Assembly: GCA_021738565.1 (NCBI GenBank)
Contig: JAIPBT010000018.1
Span: 1 to 64,000 of the forward strand
DNA: 64,000 nt
From: Bacteroidales bacterium
Lineage (GTDB): Bacteria > Bacteroidota > Bacteroidia > Bacteroidales > GCA-2748055
Direction of reading: 5' to 3'
Shown: positions 1 through 9,163 of the stretch, piece after piece
Position numbering within the stretch: the first letter of the stretch is position 1
Layout of the letters: every line of letters starts with the position of its first letter
Translations under genes and position numbers: made by a program
Notes under the pieces: model-generated
What the model was told of the DNA's origin: nothing
Databases searched by the model: none
What the model saw: the letters and a program-made list of their open reading frames with translations, nothing else

Positions 1-182
1 TGACTGAACCGAGCCATGATCCGCCGGTTGGCGGAACACATATGATTATGATTATAACACTTTATAGGCAAGGAACCTTTGAAAAGCTGTCATGGCGAGC
101 TCCATCTGACAAATTAAAATAAGCAATGACAGATGAAAAGCAGGAGTCCCGATATATTATCGGGATGACTGTTTTGAAGTCA

Positions 183-226
183 AGCATAACGCAGCTATTG
201 ACGTTTTCTTGCAAGCACTAAATAGC
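183..226. repeat. Right end of dispersed palindromic element (type A)
   Basis: This stretch begins AGCATAACGCA and ends GTTTTCTTGCAAGCACTAAATAG. It matches the right end of the complete type A element at 9162-9324, which has the same AGCATAACGCA word and a closely similar GTTTTCTTGCAGCCACTAATTAG end. The matching left end is not visible, so this is a partial copy or one cut by the window edge. Confidence 0.55.
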
Positions 227-237
227 ATCTGATATAT

Positions 238-325
238 CGCATCACTGCATCACCGCAACACTGCATCACTGCAACACTGCATCACCTCAACACTGCATCA
301 CCGCATCACCGCATCACCGCATCAC
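238..325. repeat. Tandem repeat, about 9-bp unit (GCATCACCG)
   Basis: About nine to ten imperfect copies of a 9-bp unit are visible, with variants GCATCACTG, GCATCACCG and GCAACACTG. There are no unique spacers, so this is a minisatellite and not a CRISPR array. It lies between a palindromic element end and the rhomboid promoter. Confidence 0.85.
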
Positions 326-366
326 AATTAAGGCCAGGAGCCAGGGGCCAATTAGCAAAGAACCGC

Positions 367-374
367 TATCTTTG
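367..374 (+). promoter_or_regulatory. Bacteroidota-type -7 box for the rhomboid gene
   Basis: TATCTTTG matches the TAnnTTTG consensus for the main Bacteroidota sigma factor. It ends only 5 nt before the ATG at 380, so transcription would begin at or very near the start codon. No good -33 TTTG is seen at the expected distance. Confidence 0.45.
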
Positions 375-379
375 CCTTT

Positions 380-1036
380 ATGGAAGAAAAACAACGCGTA
401 TTGAACAGCCTCTTTTTTCCCGTGGTGTTTGTTATATTTCTCTGGATCATCAAATTCTTTGAAATAGCCATGGAACTTGATTTTGTTCATGGCGGGGTAT
501 TACCAAGGGAATTGAGCGGACTGAAAGGAATCCTGTTCTCTCCGCTCATACATGGCGACTGGAAACACCTGTTTGACAATTCGATTCCTGTTTTTCTTCT
601 TACTTTTGCCCTGTTCTATTTCTACAGGGGGATCTCCTTTACCATTTTCATTTTTTTGTATTTCATCAGTGGAATACTTTTGTGGATCATCGGCCGGGAT
701 GCCTATCACATTGGCGCCAGCGGCATCATTTACGGGCTGGCCTCCTTTCTTTTCCTGAGCGGTGTGATCAGAAAGGTAAGGCACCTGATGGCCATTTCCC
801 TGTTGGTCGTATTTCTATATGGAAGCCTGATATGGGGCCTGTTGCCTTTTGATTATGAAGTTTCCTGGGAAGGCCACTTAAGCGGGGCCGTAACGGGCGT
901 TGCACTTGCATTGCTTTACCGCGACAAAGGTCCCGAGCCGGAAAAGCACAGCTGGGACGAGGAAGAAGAACAGGAAGAAGATATGCTCGGATATAATGCT
1001 CCGGAGAAAAACGATGAAACGGATGATAATAATTGA
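380..1036 (+). CDS. Rhomboid family intramembrane serine protease
   Basis: This 218-residue polytopic membrane protein would cleave substrate transmembrane segments inside the inner membrane. The catalytic serine is in the GASG motif (Ser114) and the partner histidine is His166 in EGHLSGA, as expected for the Ser-His dyad of the family. About six hydrophobic segments are visible, followed by a highly charged tail rich in Glu and Asp from about residue 184. Family membership is clear from the motifs; the substrate is unknown. It stands alone, read rightward, with a -7 box directly before the start codon. Confidence 0.88.
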   Translation: MEEKQRVLNSLFFPVVFVIFLWIIKFFEIAMELDFVHGGVLPRELSGLKGILFSPLIHGDWKHLFDNSIPVFLLTFALFYFYRGISFTIFIFLYFISGILLWIIGRDAYHIGASGIIYGLASFLFLSGVIRKVRHLMAISLLVVFLYGSLIWGLLPFDYEVSWEGHLSGAVTGVALALLYRDKGPEPEKHSWDEEEEQEEDMLGYNAPEKNDETDDNN

Positions 1037-1091
1037 TCCATTCAGAACTGGAAATGTATTACCGGAAATTTACTAATTTCCATAAGCACAA

Positions 1092-1634
1092 TCAGTTATT
1101 TATTTTCCAGTCATCTTTCAATACAGAATAAATATGTTCATCCAGAAACGCACCTTCTTTTTTCACTGATTTTTTAAAGACTGCCTCTCTTTTAAAACCA
1201 CATTTTTCAAGCACACGCATTGAAGAATAATTCGAACTGAAGACACCGGCAAAAATCCTGATTAAAGAGGTGTTCCTGAAAGCATAATCAACGAGCAGTC
1301 GAACGGCCTCAGTTGTAATGCCCTTTCCCCAGTGCTTTTCAGACAACCAGTAGCCAATTTCCGCATTGAAACGGTATACGTCCTTCATCAAATGCAGGCC
1401 GATCCCGCCGCAGGCCTCCCGGTCAATTTCGATCGCCAGGATCACATCCCGTTTGTTGTCCAGCGCCATTTCGATCCATTCCCTCGCGTCGTCCATTGTA
1501 TAAGGATGGGGAAAACCATCGCGAAGGTTCATGGCAATTTTTTTATTATTGGCATGTCTTACAAGGCTATCCCTGTCTTCATGCAACCAGGGCCTAAGCC
1601 GGAATTGTGAACCTTCAAGCATACATGTTTCCAT
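1092..1634 (-). CDS. GNAT acetyltransferase, RimJ/RimL-like
   Basis: This is a 180-residue acetyl-CoA-dependent N-acetyltransferase. The sequence carries the RimJ/RimL hallmarks: a start of the form LEGSQFRLRPW, a core segment IGYWLSEKHWGKGITTEA that forms the acetyl-CoA pyrophosphate-binding loop, and SMRVLEKCGFKRE near the C-terminus. Length fits the family. The substrate (ribosomal protein N-terminus, amino acid or other small amine) cannot be told from sequence. The gene is convergent with the rhomboid gene and divergent from the YciO/Sua5 gene. A second Met at residue 5 is an alternative start. Confidence 0.85.
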   Translation of the reverse strand: METCMLEGSQFRLRPWLHEDRDSLVRHANNKKIAMNLRDGFPHPYTMDDAREWIEMALDNKRDVILAIEIDREACGGIGLHLMKDVYRFNAEIGYWLSEKHWGKGITTEAVRLLVDYAFRNTSLIRIFAGVFSSNYSSMRVLEKCGFKREAVFKKSVKKEGAFLDEHIYSVLKDDWKINN

Positions 1635-1740
1635 AACAATGATCCCATAAATTTAATAAAATCCTTAAGGTCGTTGATAAATAATAAAGACCGGCAGGAA
1701 AAATCTATTACATTCGTGCCTGTATTTCAGTTATTGTCCT

Positions 1741-2352
1741 ATGATTGTCAAACTTTATGAAATTAATCCGGACCAAAGGGTCATTTCCCAGGTGGTTGAT
1801 GTACTCGAAAAAGGAGGGTTGATCATCTATCCGACCGACACCGTGTACGGAATTGGCTGTGACATTACCAAGGCAAGGGCTGTCGAAAGGGTTGCACGCA
1901 TCAAGAAAGTGAAACCCGAAAAGGCCAATTTTGCATTTATATGCTCCGATCTGAGTCAGCTGTCTGACTATGCGCGCCAGGTTGACAACAATACATTCAA
2001 GCTGATGAAGTCATTCCTGCCGGGACCTTACACCTTTATTCTGAATGCCAACAACAATGTTCCGAAAATCCTTAAACAGAAGAAACAAACAGTTGGTATC
2101 AGGATCCCGGACAACAACATTATTCTGGAAATTGTCAGGCAGCTGGGTCACCCGATTCTGACAACCTCCCTTAAAGAGGATGATAAGATCATTGAATATC
2201 CCACTGATCCGGAGATCATTCATGATGAGTATAAAGACCTTGTAGACCTTGTTATTGACGGAGGATATGGTGGAATTATCCCTTCAACCATCCTTGATTG
2301 TACCGGGTTTGAGCCGATCCTGATAAGGGAAGGGCTGGGGAAGGTAGATTGA
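1741..2352 (+). CDS. YciO/YrdC/Sua5 family protein (threonylcarbamoyl-AMP synthase-like)
   Basis: The 203-residue protein has the YrdC fold signature: PTDTVYGIGCD near residues 31-41, a basic KxxKP stretch near 55-60, PGPYTFIL near 94-101 and a VGIRIPDN segment near 119-126. Family members make threonylcarbamoyl-AMP from threonine, bicarbonate and ATP for the t6A modification of tRNA. The YciO branch resembles this one more closely and is less well characterised, so the call is made at family level. It is a single-domain version without the C-terminal Sua5 domain. The next gene starts about 100 bp downstream on the same strand. Confidence 0.85.
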   Translation: MIVKLYEINPDQRVISQVVDVLEKGGLIIYPTDTVYGIGCDITKARAVERVARIKKVKPEKANFAFICSDLSQLSDYARQVDNNTFKLMKSFLPGPYTFILNANNNVPKILKQKKQTVGIRIPDNNIILEIVRQLGHPILTTSLKEDDKIIEYPTDPEIIHDEYKDLVDLVIDGGYGGIIPSTILDCTGFEPILIREGLGKVD

Positions 2353-2453
2353 TACTGATCCATTCACCGATATTTTACCTACATTCTGCCTGAAAAAAAA
2401 TCCCAGATCCATGAAACGTTGTATCTTACAGGGGCAATCAAAAAAAACCAACC

Positions 2454-2927
2454 ATGGAAATGAACAAAACAATAGATGCATTCCTGGAAAGAAAAGAAAT
2501 AGCAGTGGCCGGGGCATCACCAAAAAAAGGCAACTGGGGCCAGGCACTTGTTAAGGAACTCAGAAAAAAGGGATATGACGTTTTCCCGGTCAATCCAAAA
2601 TACGAGCAAATCGAGGGCATCAAATGTTATCCCAGTGTAACTGAATTGCCGGGAAACGTCGAAAACCTAATCCTTGCAGTCAATCCCGAACGTGCTATGG
2701 AGATCATAGAACAGAGCAGCGGAACGGGAATTAAAAGAATCTGGCTCAACCAGGGAATTGGTGATGGAGCCTATTCTGCAGTAGGATTAGAACTTCTGAA
2801 GAAAAAGAAAATGGAATTTGTGTACGGGTTTTGTCCCATGATGTTCTTTGGAAAAGGGATGCATAAATTCCATTTCTGGATGCGGAAGAACCTGGGCAAA
2901 ACTCCGGTTGAGTATGTAAAGAATTAA
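2454..2927 (+). CDS. CoA-binding domain protein (YccU-like)
   Basis: A 157-residue single-domain Rossmann-fold protein of the CoA_binding type. The N-terminal segment IAVAGASPKKGNWG matches the nucleotide-binding loop, followed by KGYDVFPVNPKYEQIEG, which is diagnostic for this small family. The conserved Trp/Asn/Gln patch (IWLNQGI) comes near residue 100. Proteins of this type bind CoA but most have no proven reaction. The gene ends 5 bp before the convergent trkH. A downstream Met at codon 3 is an alternative start. Confidence 0.85.
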   Translation: MEMNKTIDAFLERKEIAVAGASPKKGNWGQALVKELRKKGYDVFPVNPKYEQIEGIKCYPSVTELPGNVENLILAVNPERAMEIIEQSSGTGIKRIWLNQGIGDGAYSAVGLELLKKKKMEFVYGFCPMMFFGKGMHKFHFWMRKNLGKTPVEYVKN

Positions 2928-2932
2928 AGGGA

Positions 2933-4381
2933 TCACTCTTTCCAGAAAACGGGGGAGAACAAAACGATCACCGTAAACAATTCAAGTCTGCCTACCAGCA
3001 TAAGGAAGGAAAGAAACCATTTACCCGCGTCTGCGATTTCATAAAAATTGGAAGATGGTCCAACCGCACCAATACCCGGACCAATATTGCCCAGTGTGGC
3101 AGCAACAGCTCCAAACGATGTTTCAAAGTCGTTGCCAAGCAATGACATAACAACAACGCTTACTACAGCTATGGCAGCATAAAATGCCAGAAAAGCAAGT
3201 ATATTGGTGACCACTTCATTACTCAGTGCATTCTTATTCAGACGAACCGGAATTATTGCATTGGGGTGGATCAGTCGCTTAAGCTCCTGCGTTGAATTCT
3301 TGATAAGTATCACAATACGCATGATCTTCGGACCACCACCGGTTGAACCGGCAGATCCGCCAAAAAACATCAGAATGAATATCATCATGGTAAGTGCAGG
3401 CATCCAGGTAAGGTAATCGCTTGTTACATAGCCGGTTGTTGTCATAATCGACACAACCTGGAACAATGAATCGCGAAATGCGCTTTCAGGATCACTTCCC
3501 CGTTCATGATACAGACCCAATCCGATCAGCAGCGTGAATAGAGCAATAAATCCCACGTAATACCTGAACTCTTCGTTCCTCCAGACCTTTTGGAATTTAA
3601 GATGGAATCCGAAATAAGAAAGCGTGAAGTTTGTTCCTGCAAGGAACATAAACAAAGTGATCACGTAATGAACATACGCGGAATCCCAATATGCGATGCT
3701 GGCCTGTTTCGTGGAATATCCCCCAGTAGCCATCGTGGTTAGAGCATGACAAACGGCATCGAAAATGTTCATGGGCCCAAGCCATAACAAAAGAATCTCC
3801 GTGCCGGTAAATATGAGATAAATACTCCATAGCCTTTTGGCGGTTTCTTTTATACGGGGATGAAGTTTATCCGGAGTCGGACCCGGTACCTCTGCGATAA
3901 AAAGCTGCATGCCTCCAATCCCAAGTACAGGTAACACAACAAGGGACAATACAATAATCCCCATTCCCCCGAGCCATTGCGTGAGACTTCTCCAGAAAAG
4001 GATACCGTGCGACAATTCCTCAATATTATTTAAGACAGAGGCTCCGGTTGTTGTAAATCCGGATATCGTTTCAAAGAATGCATTTGTAAAATCCGGAATC
4101 GAACCGGTGAAAAGAAATGGCATTGTACCAAAAAAGGAGAATGCCAGCCATCCTGTAGTGACGATTACAAAACCATCCCGTTTCGTCACTTCAAGTTGGG
4201 CTTTCCTTGTAAACAAATATGCAGCAAAGCCCACTGCAATGGTTATGGATCCCGATAGAAAAAAATGAATTGCATCCCCTTCCCCGTAAATAAGTGATAC
4301 CGGGATTGTTAACCACATGAAAAGTCCTTCTATAATGAGAAGGATGCCGAGAATACGTAATGCAGTCTTGGGATTGGGCAT
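2933..4381 (-). CDS. trkH: Trk-type potassium uptake permease TrkH
   Basis: This 482-residue polytopic inner-membrane protein is the ion-conducting subunit of a K+ uptake system. Four pore-loop repeats are visible in order: FTTTGAS, TMATGGYST, TTTGYVT and TLGNIGPGIG, each with the selectivity-filter glycine expected for the TrkH/KtrB family. The length matches TrkH. It lies 9 bp downstream of trkA on the same strand, so the two subunits are co-transcribed, with TrkA gating the channel from the cytoplasmic side. Confidence 0.93.
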   Translation of the reverse strand: MPNPKTALRILGILLIIEGLFMWLTIPVSLIYGEGDAIHFFLSGSITIAVGFAAYLFTRKAQLEVTKRDGFVIVTTGWLAFSFFGTMPFLFTGSIPDFTNAFFETISGFTTTGASVLNNIEELSHGILFWRSLTQWLGGMGIIVLSLVVLPVLGIGGMQLFIAEVPGPTPDKLHPRIKETAKRLWSIYLIFTGTEILLLWLGPMNIFDAVCHALTTMATGGYSTKQASIAYWDSAYVHYVITLFMFLAGTNFTLSYFGFHLKFQKVWRNEEFRYYVGFIALFTLLIGLGLYHERGSDPESAFRDSLFQVVSIMTTTGYVTSDYLTWMPALTMMIFILMFFGGSAGSTGGGPKIMRIVILIKNSTQELKRLIHPNAIIPVRLNKNALSNEVVTNILAFLAFYAAIAVVSVVVMSLLGNDFETSFGAVAATLGNIGPGIGAVGPSSNFYEIADAGKWFLSFLMLVGRLELFTVIVLFSPVFWKE

Positions 4382-4390
4382 TCCTGGAAA

Positions 4391-5734
4391 TCAATTAAAG
4401 AATTTTCCAACCGTGAATATTTCCGATGGCAAAGCAAAAACCACCACCCTGTCGTATGGTTTTATATGGGTATCTCCATGTGCAATAAAACTATTCTTTC
4501 CCCTGATAACCCCACCTATAATGGCTTCATCCGGGAAATCAACATCCTTTAACGGGGCCATAGTTATTTTTGCATTGGGTTTTACAAGGTATTCCATCAC
4601 TTCAGCTTCGGTCCCTGTAAGACATTTTATTGATGATACTTCTTCGCTCATTGTGAACCTGAATATCCTGCTTGCAGTTATTAATTTCTTATTGATGATT
4701 GTATCGACACCAATATTTTCTGCAAGGTGAATGTAGTCAATGTTCTCTACCTCAGCAATGGTTCGTTTAACGCCCAGGTGCTTTGCAAGCAGGCAGGACA
4801 GGATGTTCGTATCCGAATTCCCTGTCACAGCAATAAAGGCATCCATCTTCTCGAGCCCTTCGTCCTTGAGCAATTCCATATTTGTACCATCCCCGTTGAT
4901 AACAAGCGTATTTGAAAGCATACCTGACAAACTGTAACTCTTTTGCTTGTCAATCTCAATCATCTTTACGTAATGTTCATTACCCAGCTGCCTGGCAGTC
5001 TTAATACCGATACGGCTGCCTCCCAGGATCATGATATTGCGGACTTCAAAATTCTGTTTGCCCGAATATTTATACAACTCCTTCAATCCTGCCTGGCTGC
5101 TTATTACATATACCAGGTCGCCCGAATGGAATGTATCATCACCACCCGGTATGATGGTCTGCCCGCCCCTGGTCATTGCAACTGCCCTGAACTCTATCAT
5201 CTTACCTCCAGCAAAACTCAATTCACGTAGTTTCTTGCCTATTATTGGGGCATTCTCATCAAGCCGTACCACGTACATCTGTAATTTTCCACCGGAGAAC
5301 TCCACCACCTCAGTGCTTCCAGTCTGTGCAAGCAATCCTACAATTTCCCTCGCTGCGATCTTTTCAGGATAGATCATGTAGTCAATCCCCAGAGTCCTGA
5401 AAAACTCCTTATTGGCCTGCATGAGGTACTCATCATTGTCAATACGGGCAATGGTCTTTTTGGCGCCAAGCTTTTTGCTTAGGATTGCAGAGTTGATGTT
5501 GACATCCTCTGAAAAAGTGGCCGATATAAACAAATCAGCTTTAGAAACTTTTGACTCCTTAAGGATGCTGATTGAATTTGCATTCCCCTCAAGGGTCATT
5601 ACATCAAGAGACGACCCTATCGCTTTCAAACGCTCCGGATCATTGTCAATGACGATAATGTCGTGGTCTTCATTGCTGAGCATCTTCACAAGATGCGATC
5701 CTACCTCTCCTGCTCCTGCGAGAATAATTCTCAT
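4391..5734 (-). CDS. trkA: Trk system NAD-binding regulatory subunit TrkA
   Basis: The 447-residue cytoplasmic protein has two RCK units in tandem. The first opens at the N-terminus with GAGEVGSHLVK and the acidic VIDND end of the second beta strand. The second opens near residue 235 with GGSRIGIKTAR. Each is followed by a TrkA_C domain (around 145-225 and 370-447). TrkA binds NAD(H) or ATP and controls the TrkH channel. It is the first gene of the trkA-trkH operon. A TAAGTTTG box ends 4 nt before the ATG, which suggests a leaderless or nearly leaderless message. Confidence 0.93.
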   Translation of the reverse strand: MRIILAGAGEVGSHLVKMLSNEDHDIIVIDNDPERLKAIGSSLDVMTLEGNANSISILKESKVSKADLFISATFSEDVNINSAILSKKLGAKKTIARIDNDEYLMQANKEFFRTLGIDYMIYPEKIAAREIVGLLAQTGSTEVVEFSGGKLQMYVVRLDENAPIIGKKLRELSFAGGKMIEFRAVAMTRGGQTIIPGGDDTFHSGDLVYVISSQAGLKELYKYSGKQNFEVRNIMILGGSRIGIKTARQLGNEHYVKMIEIDKQKSYSLSGMLSNTLVINGDGTNMELLKDEGLEKMDAFIAVTGNSDTNILSCLLAKHLGVKRTIAEVENIDYIHLAENIGVDTIINKKLITASRIFRFTMSEEVSSIKCLTGTEAEVMEYLVKPNAKITMAPLKDVDFPDEAIIGGVIRGKNSFIAHGDTHIKPYDRVVVFALPSEIFTVGKFFN

Positions 5735-5738
5735 ATAT

Positions 5739-5746
5739 CAAACTTA
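5739..5746 (-). promoter_or_regulatory. -7 box for trkA
   Basis: Read on the minus strand this is TAAGTTTG, a full TAnnTTTG match. Only ATAT separates it from the trkA ATG. The -33 position has a T-rich stretch but no clear TTTG. Confidence 0.45.
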
Positions 5747-5915
5747 TCAAGAAATGACGGTGTAAAATAACAGATTATCTTCCAATTTGTCCAAACCTTC
5801 GATCGTTTTTTTTACCAATCTTCCAATTCAAGGCAATTAATCAACCCTATTGTTCCTTTAATGCTTTGTATGCGGGGGTTACAGAATCATAAATCTTTAC
5901 AACAACTCCCGTTCC

Positions 5916-8063
5916 CTATTCTGTATGACTGCGCCATAACTTCCGGTATGCGCCTTCGCTTCTGCATATATAAACTTCAGGTATCATCCGGGCCATCTGT
6001 AATGTTTCATAATGACTCAATGTTCCGTCACAGATCATGGTGCATTCTTTACCGATAGAAGGAAACTCCCACACAATGTTGAGAGACCCCTTGCGGAAAA
6101 TGAGCATCGACCAATCCCGGCAGGCAAGGGCATATTTAAATTTGTCCGGATCACAATTACCGGCAATGAGTATGGAAATTGTGTCCATCTCAATGGCCCA
6201 CAGTTGATCTGACAATACCACAATGCCCTCATGATCCTCTTTGCTGAAAACATTCGTTTCTACAATCCTGTTTTTAGCCAGGGTAACAGGCTCAATGGCA
6301 AGTGATTCTGTATACATTATGGCATAAGGATCATTGACAGTGTCGCTGTAGATACAACACGTATATCGTGCTAGGCCGGCCCTTAGAGAAATTGTTGTAG
6401 AATTGCTGAAATTACCAATTTCAATTGAACGATAACATTTTGCCAGATGGACCTTGTAGGCAGAAAACAGCAATCCCATTGAAACAAGTAGCAAAGCAAT
6501 TAAAAACAACCTGATGTCCCTGTAATACAAGAACAATATCACCATTATCATGATCCCAAGCATGACAAGCGACAGTGGCATGCTTACGGCAACCTTACCC
6601 GTAACGGAATGCGGTAATTCAGAGATCCAACCTACTGTTTGATTCAGCCAGTGGGTCATTGTAAGAAGGATCTTGTGTAAAATTAAAAATCCGGGAGTCA
6701 CAAAATAAAAAGGAACAGATATGATAAAAAAGAACATGATCAAGCTGACTATGGGAATGGCTACCAGGTTGGTCAGCAGGGACCAGACCGGAAACTGATT
6801 GAAATAATGAAGCACAAGGGGCAATGTTGCAAATTGTGCTGAAATACTGACAGCAGTGATATCATATATCCATTTGACCAGCTTATTTGGTGGAGTATAT
6901 AAGGATCTCAGCAATGGATGAACGGCTACAATGCCAAAGACAGCCAAATAGGAAAGTTGAAAACCAGTATCAAATATTCTCCTGGGATCGACAACCAGCA
7001 AAATAAATGCAGAGAGAAGAAGAACGTTGTAAATATTGGCAGACCTTTGTAATGTTTTAGACAAAGTAACCAGTGAAAACATGGTTACAGACCTGGTTAC
7101 AGATCCGGAAAATCCCGTAATGGCCGCATAGGCCCACAGGATGATACATATGGCCATTGCCTTGAGTACCTGCCAGCCTTTTCTTTTGGGCAGCCTGAGG
7201 ATCATGTCAAGGATATACCATATTGTACCGATATGCAGACCGGAAACTGCCAGCAGGTGCATTGCCCCTGCTTTTGAAAATGCTCCCTTCGTCTCCCTGT
7301 CAAGAGCCGACCTGTAACCAAGCGTCAGAGCACAAAGGACCGATTCGTCCGGATCGGAAAGGTCTCGATTGGCCAGCAGACGTTGCCTGATCCGTTCGGG
7401 AAGGTACCTAAGGGAAGGTGGATCGCTGTTTGAATTTCCACCGGTTGTTACCTTATCAGCAAAAAGAATAAAATGGCAATTGCGCCTTTTCATGTATGAC
7501 TCATAATCAAATTCACCGGTATTGCCCCTGTTCTTTACCGGAAGCAGCAAACCATAAAAAACCCGTTTTTCACCGGGCAATAATGAACAAACTGCACTGT
7601 CACGATTTAAATAGACGACCATGTTTTGCCTGGTTTTGATCACAGTATCCATTAACATCAGGTATTTGACCCGAAGAGTAAGCCGCCTGTATTTTTCGGT
7701 TCCTGACATCTCATTTTTTATAACTCCTGCCACAATTGTCTTTTTTTCATCAAGATCAGGAATTTTCTGACGCACAGAGGTGTGGTAAGAAAAAATGCCT
7801 GCTGAAATAAAAAACAAGAAAACTAAAATCGCCATAAAGATCCTGATGATGTGACCGGAGGATGGTGCAGCCAGAAAATGCACACCTATGATAAGCATCA
7901 TAAAAATTACAGGTATGAACCCGGGATCCGCATCCATGTTAAAAATAGGTGCAATGAGAATCCCCGTAAGAAATGGGAATAATACCCTGATCACGGGTAT
8001 TTTTCTTAAATCATTTGTTAACTTCAGCAACTGTTTTTTAAGGTTCATGTGGTTTGCCCGCAT
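5916..8063 (-). CDS. ComEC/Rec2-family DNA uptake channel protein
   Basis: A 715-residue polytopic membrane protein. The N-terminal part (about 20-210) has membrane segments and a DUF4131-like soluble region. The Competence domain (about 235-510) has the signature HLLAVSGLHIG near residue 270 and a dense set of transmembrane helices. ComEC forms the inner-membrane channel for single-stranded DNA in natural transformation. The C-terminal 190 residues show no HxHxDH metal motif, so the metallo-beta-lactamase nuclease domain found in many ComEC proteins is absent, as in shorter homologues. The codon-6 ATG at 8048 is an alternative start. Other competence genes are not in the window. Confidence 0.87.
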   Translation of the reverse strand: MRANHMNLKKQLLKLTNDLRKIPVIRVLFPFLTGILIAPIFNMDADPGFIPVIFMMLIIGVHFLAAPSSGHIIRIFMAILVFLFFISAGIFSYHTSVRQKIPDLDEKKTIVAGVIKNEMSGTEKYRRLTLRVKYLMLMDTVIKTRQNMVVYLNRDSAVCSLLPGEKRVFYGLLLPVKNRGNTGEFDYESYMKRRNCHFILFADKVTTGGNSNSDPPSLRYLPERIRQRLLANRDLSDPDESVLCALTLGYRSALDRETKGAFSKAGAMHLLAVSGLHIGTIWYILDMILRLPKRKGWQVLKAMAICIILWAYAAITGFSGSVTRSVTMFSLVTLSKTLQRSANIYNVLLLSAFILLVVDPRRIFDTGFQLSYLAVFGIVAVHPLLRSLYTPPNKLVKWIYDITAVSISAQFATLPLVLHYFNQFPVWSLLTNLVAIPIVSLIMFFFIISVPFYFVTPGFLILHKILLTMTHWLNQTVGWISELPHSVTGKVAVSMPLSLVMLGIMIMVILFLYYRDIRLFLIALLLVSMGLLFSAYKVHLAKCYRSIEIGNFSNSTTISLRAGLARYTCCIYSDTVNDPYAIMYTESLAIEPVTLAKNRIVETNVFSKEDHEGIVVLSDQLWAIEMDTISILIAGNCDPDKFKYALACRDWSMLIFRKGSLNIVWEFPSIGKECTMICDGTLSHYETLQMARMIPEVYICRSEGAYRKLWRSHTE

Positions 8064-8155
8064 TTTATCGGGATTTTAGCTGGAAAAAATGAACCTTTTT
8101 TGCAAAGTAGTGGTTTAACAGATATATTTAAGAAAAATTTAACCCCTGAAAAAAC

Positions 8156-9163
8156 ATGGCAAATCTAACAACCAAACACATGGGTCTTTCTTTAAAAAAC
8201 CCGATCATGCTGGGAGCAAGTAACCTGGTTGGAAATACCGACAATCTTAAAAAAGCAGAGGATGCTGGCATAGCCGCAATCGTCTACAGGTCTCTTTTTG
8301 AGGAGCAAATTCAGCTCGAGGACTATGACTTAGGTAATCAGCTGGAAGCATACGATGAACGGCATGCAGAAATGATCAACCTGTTTCCGAATCTTGAGCA
8401 TGCTGGTCCCAAGGAGTACCTGTATAATTTAAGAAAAGCCAAGGAAAGTGTCAGCGTTCCCCTGATTGCAAGCATCAATGCAGTATATAAGGAAACCTGG
8501 GTTGATTATGCAAAGCAGATTGAAGAGACAGGTGTGGACGGACTGGAGCTGAACTTTTTTGCGATCCCGCGTGACATTGATAAATCAGGACATGATATCA
8601 TTCAACATCAGGTTGAGACACTCAAAGCAGTTAAGGGATCTGTAAAAATCCCTGTCAGTGTTAAGTTAAGTTCATTTTACACCAATATTCTAAAAACAGT
8701 CTCAGACATGGACCAGGCCGGTGCTGACGGATTTGTATTATTCAACCGTTTATTTGAACCGGATATAGATGTAGAGGCTGAAAAGCACGCTGCTCCCTGG
8801 AATCTCAGCTCTCCCAGTGATCACAGGCTTGTAATCAGGCACATCGGCTTATTGTACGATAACATCAAAGGATCGCTGGTGGCCAACAACGGTATTTACG
8901 AAGGAACCGATGTATTGAAGATGATCCTTGCCGGGGCCAATGCTGTTGAATCGGTTTCAACATTTTATCACAATGGCATCAAGCACATCAGCAATATGCT
9001 CAAAGAGATCGAGGAATGGATGGACCGCAAAGAATACAAATCCCTTGATGATTTCAGGGGAAACCTTTCAAGCAAGTCTATCAACGATCCTTTCGTATAC
9101 AAGCGCGCACAATACATTGATATGATCCTGAAGTCAGAGGAATATTTCAATCCCATTGTTTAA
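8156..9163 (+). CDS. Dihydroorotate dehydrogenase-like FMN-dependent protein
   Basis: The 335-residue protein has the TIM-barrel pattern of class 1 dihydroorotate dehydrogenases: an opening LTTKHMGLSLKNPIMLGAS, an internal VPLIASINAV strand, PVSVKLSSFYTN, a VLFNRL segment and a late ANNGIYEGTDVLKMILAGANAV phosphate-binding part. The usual PyrD asparagine-rich loop (N-x-S-C-P-N type) is replaced here by ELNFFAIPRD, so it is probably not the pyrimidine enzyme itself but a related flavin oxidoreductase. The substrate is unknown. The stop codon abuts a palindromic repeat element. Confidence 0.8.
   Translation: MANLTTKHMGLSLKNPIMLGASNLVGNTDNLKKAEDAGIAAIVYRSLFEEQIQLEDYDLGNQLEAYDERHAEMINLFPNLEHAGPKEYLYNLRKAKESVSVPLIASINAVYKETWVDYAKQIEETGVDGLELNFFAIPRDIDKSGHDIIQHQVETLKAVKGSVKIPVSVKLSSFYTNILKTVSDMDQAGADGFVLFNRLFEPDIDVEAEKHAAPWNLSSPSDHRLVIRHIGLLYDNIKGSLVANNGIYEGTDVLKMILAGANAVESVSTFYHNGIKHISNMLKEIEEWMDRKEYKSLDDFRGNLSSKSINDPFVYKRAQYIDMILKSEEYFNPIV

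Larger units (their letters stand above)
1..366. other. Repeat-rich spacer before the rhomboid gene
   Basis: No convincing gene is visible in the first 366 bases. The stretch holds a small hairpin at 20-35 (6-bp stem, GGTT loop), a second hairpin at 147-165 (8-bp stem, 3-base loop), the end of a dispersed palindromic element at 183-226, a roughly 9-bp tandem repeat at 238-325, and a short CCAGG/GGCCA-rich direct repeat near 332-350. The left edge is the window boundary, so the other end of the palindromic element may lie outside. Confidence 0.6.

Noticed and set aside
238-325. Possible CRISPR array
   Set aside because: The repeat is a contiguous 9-bp tandem unit without unique spacers, and no cas genes are nearby.
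8096-8120. -7 box for the ComEC-like gene (TACTTTG on the minus strand)
   Set aside because: The word is one base short of the TAnnTTTG spacing, so it was not called.
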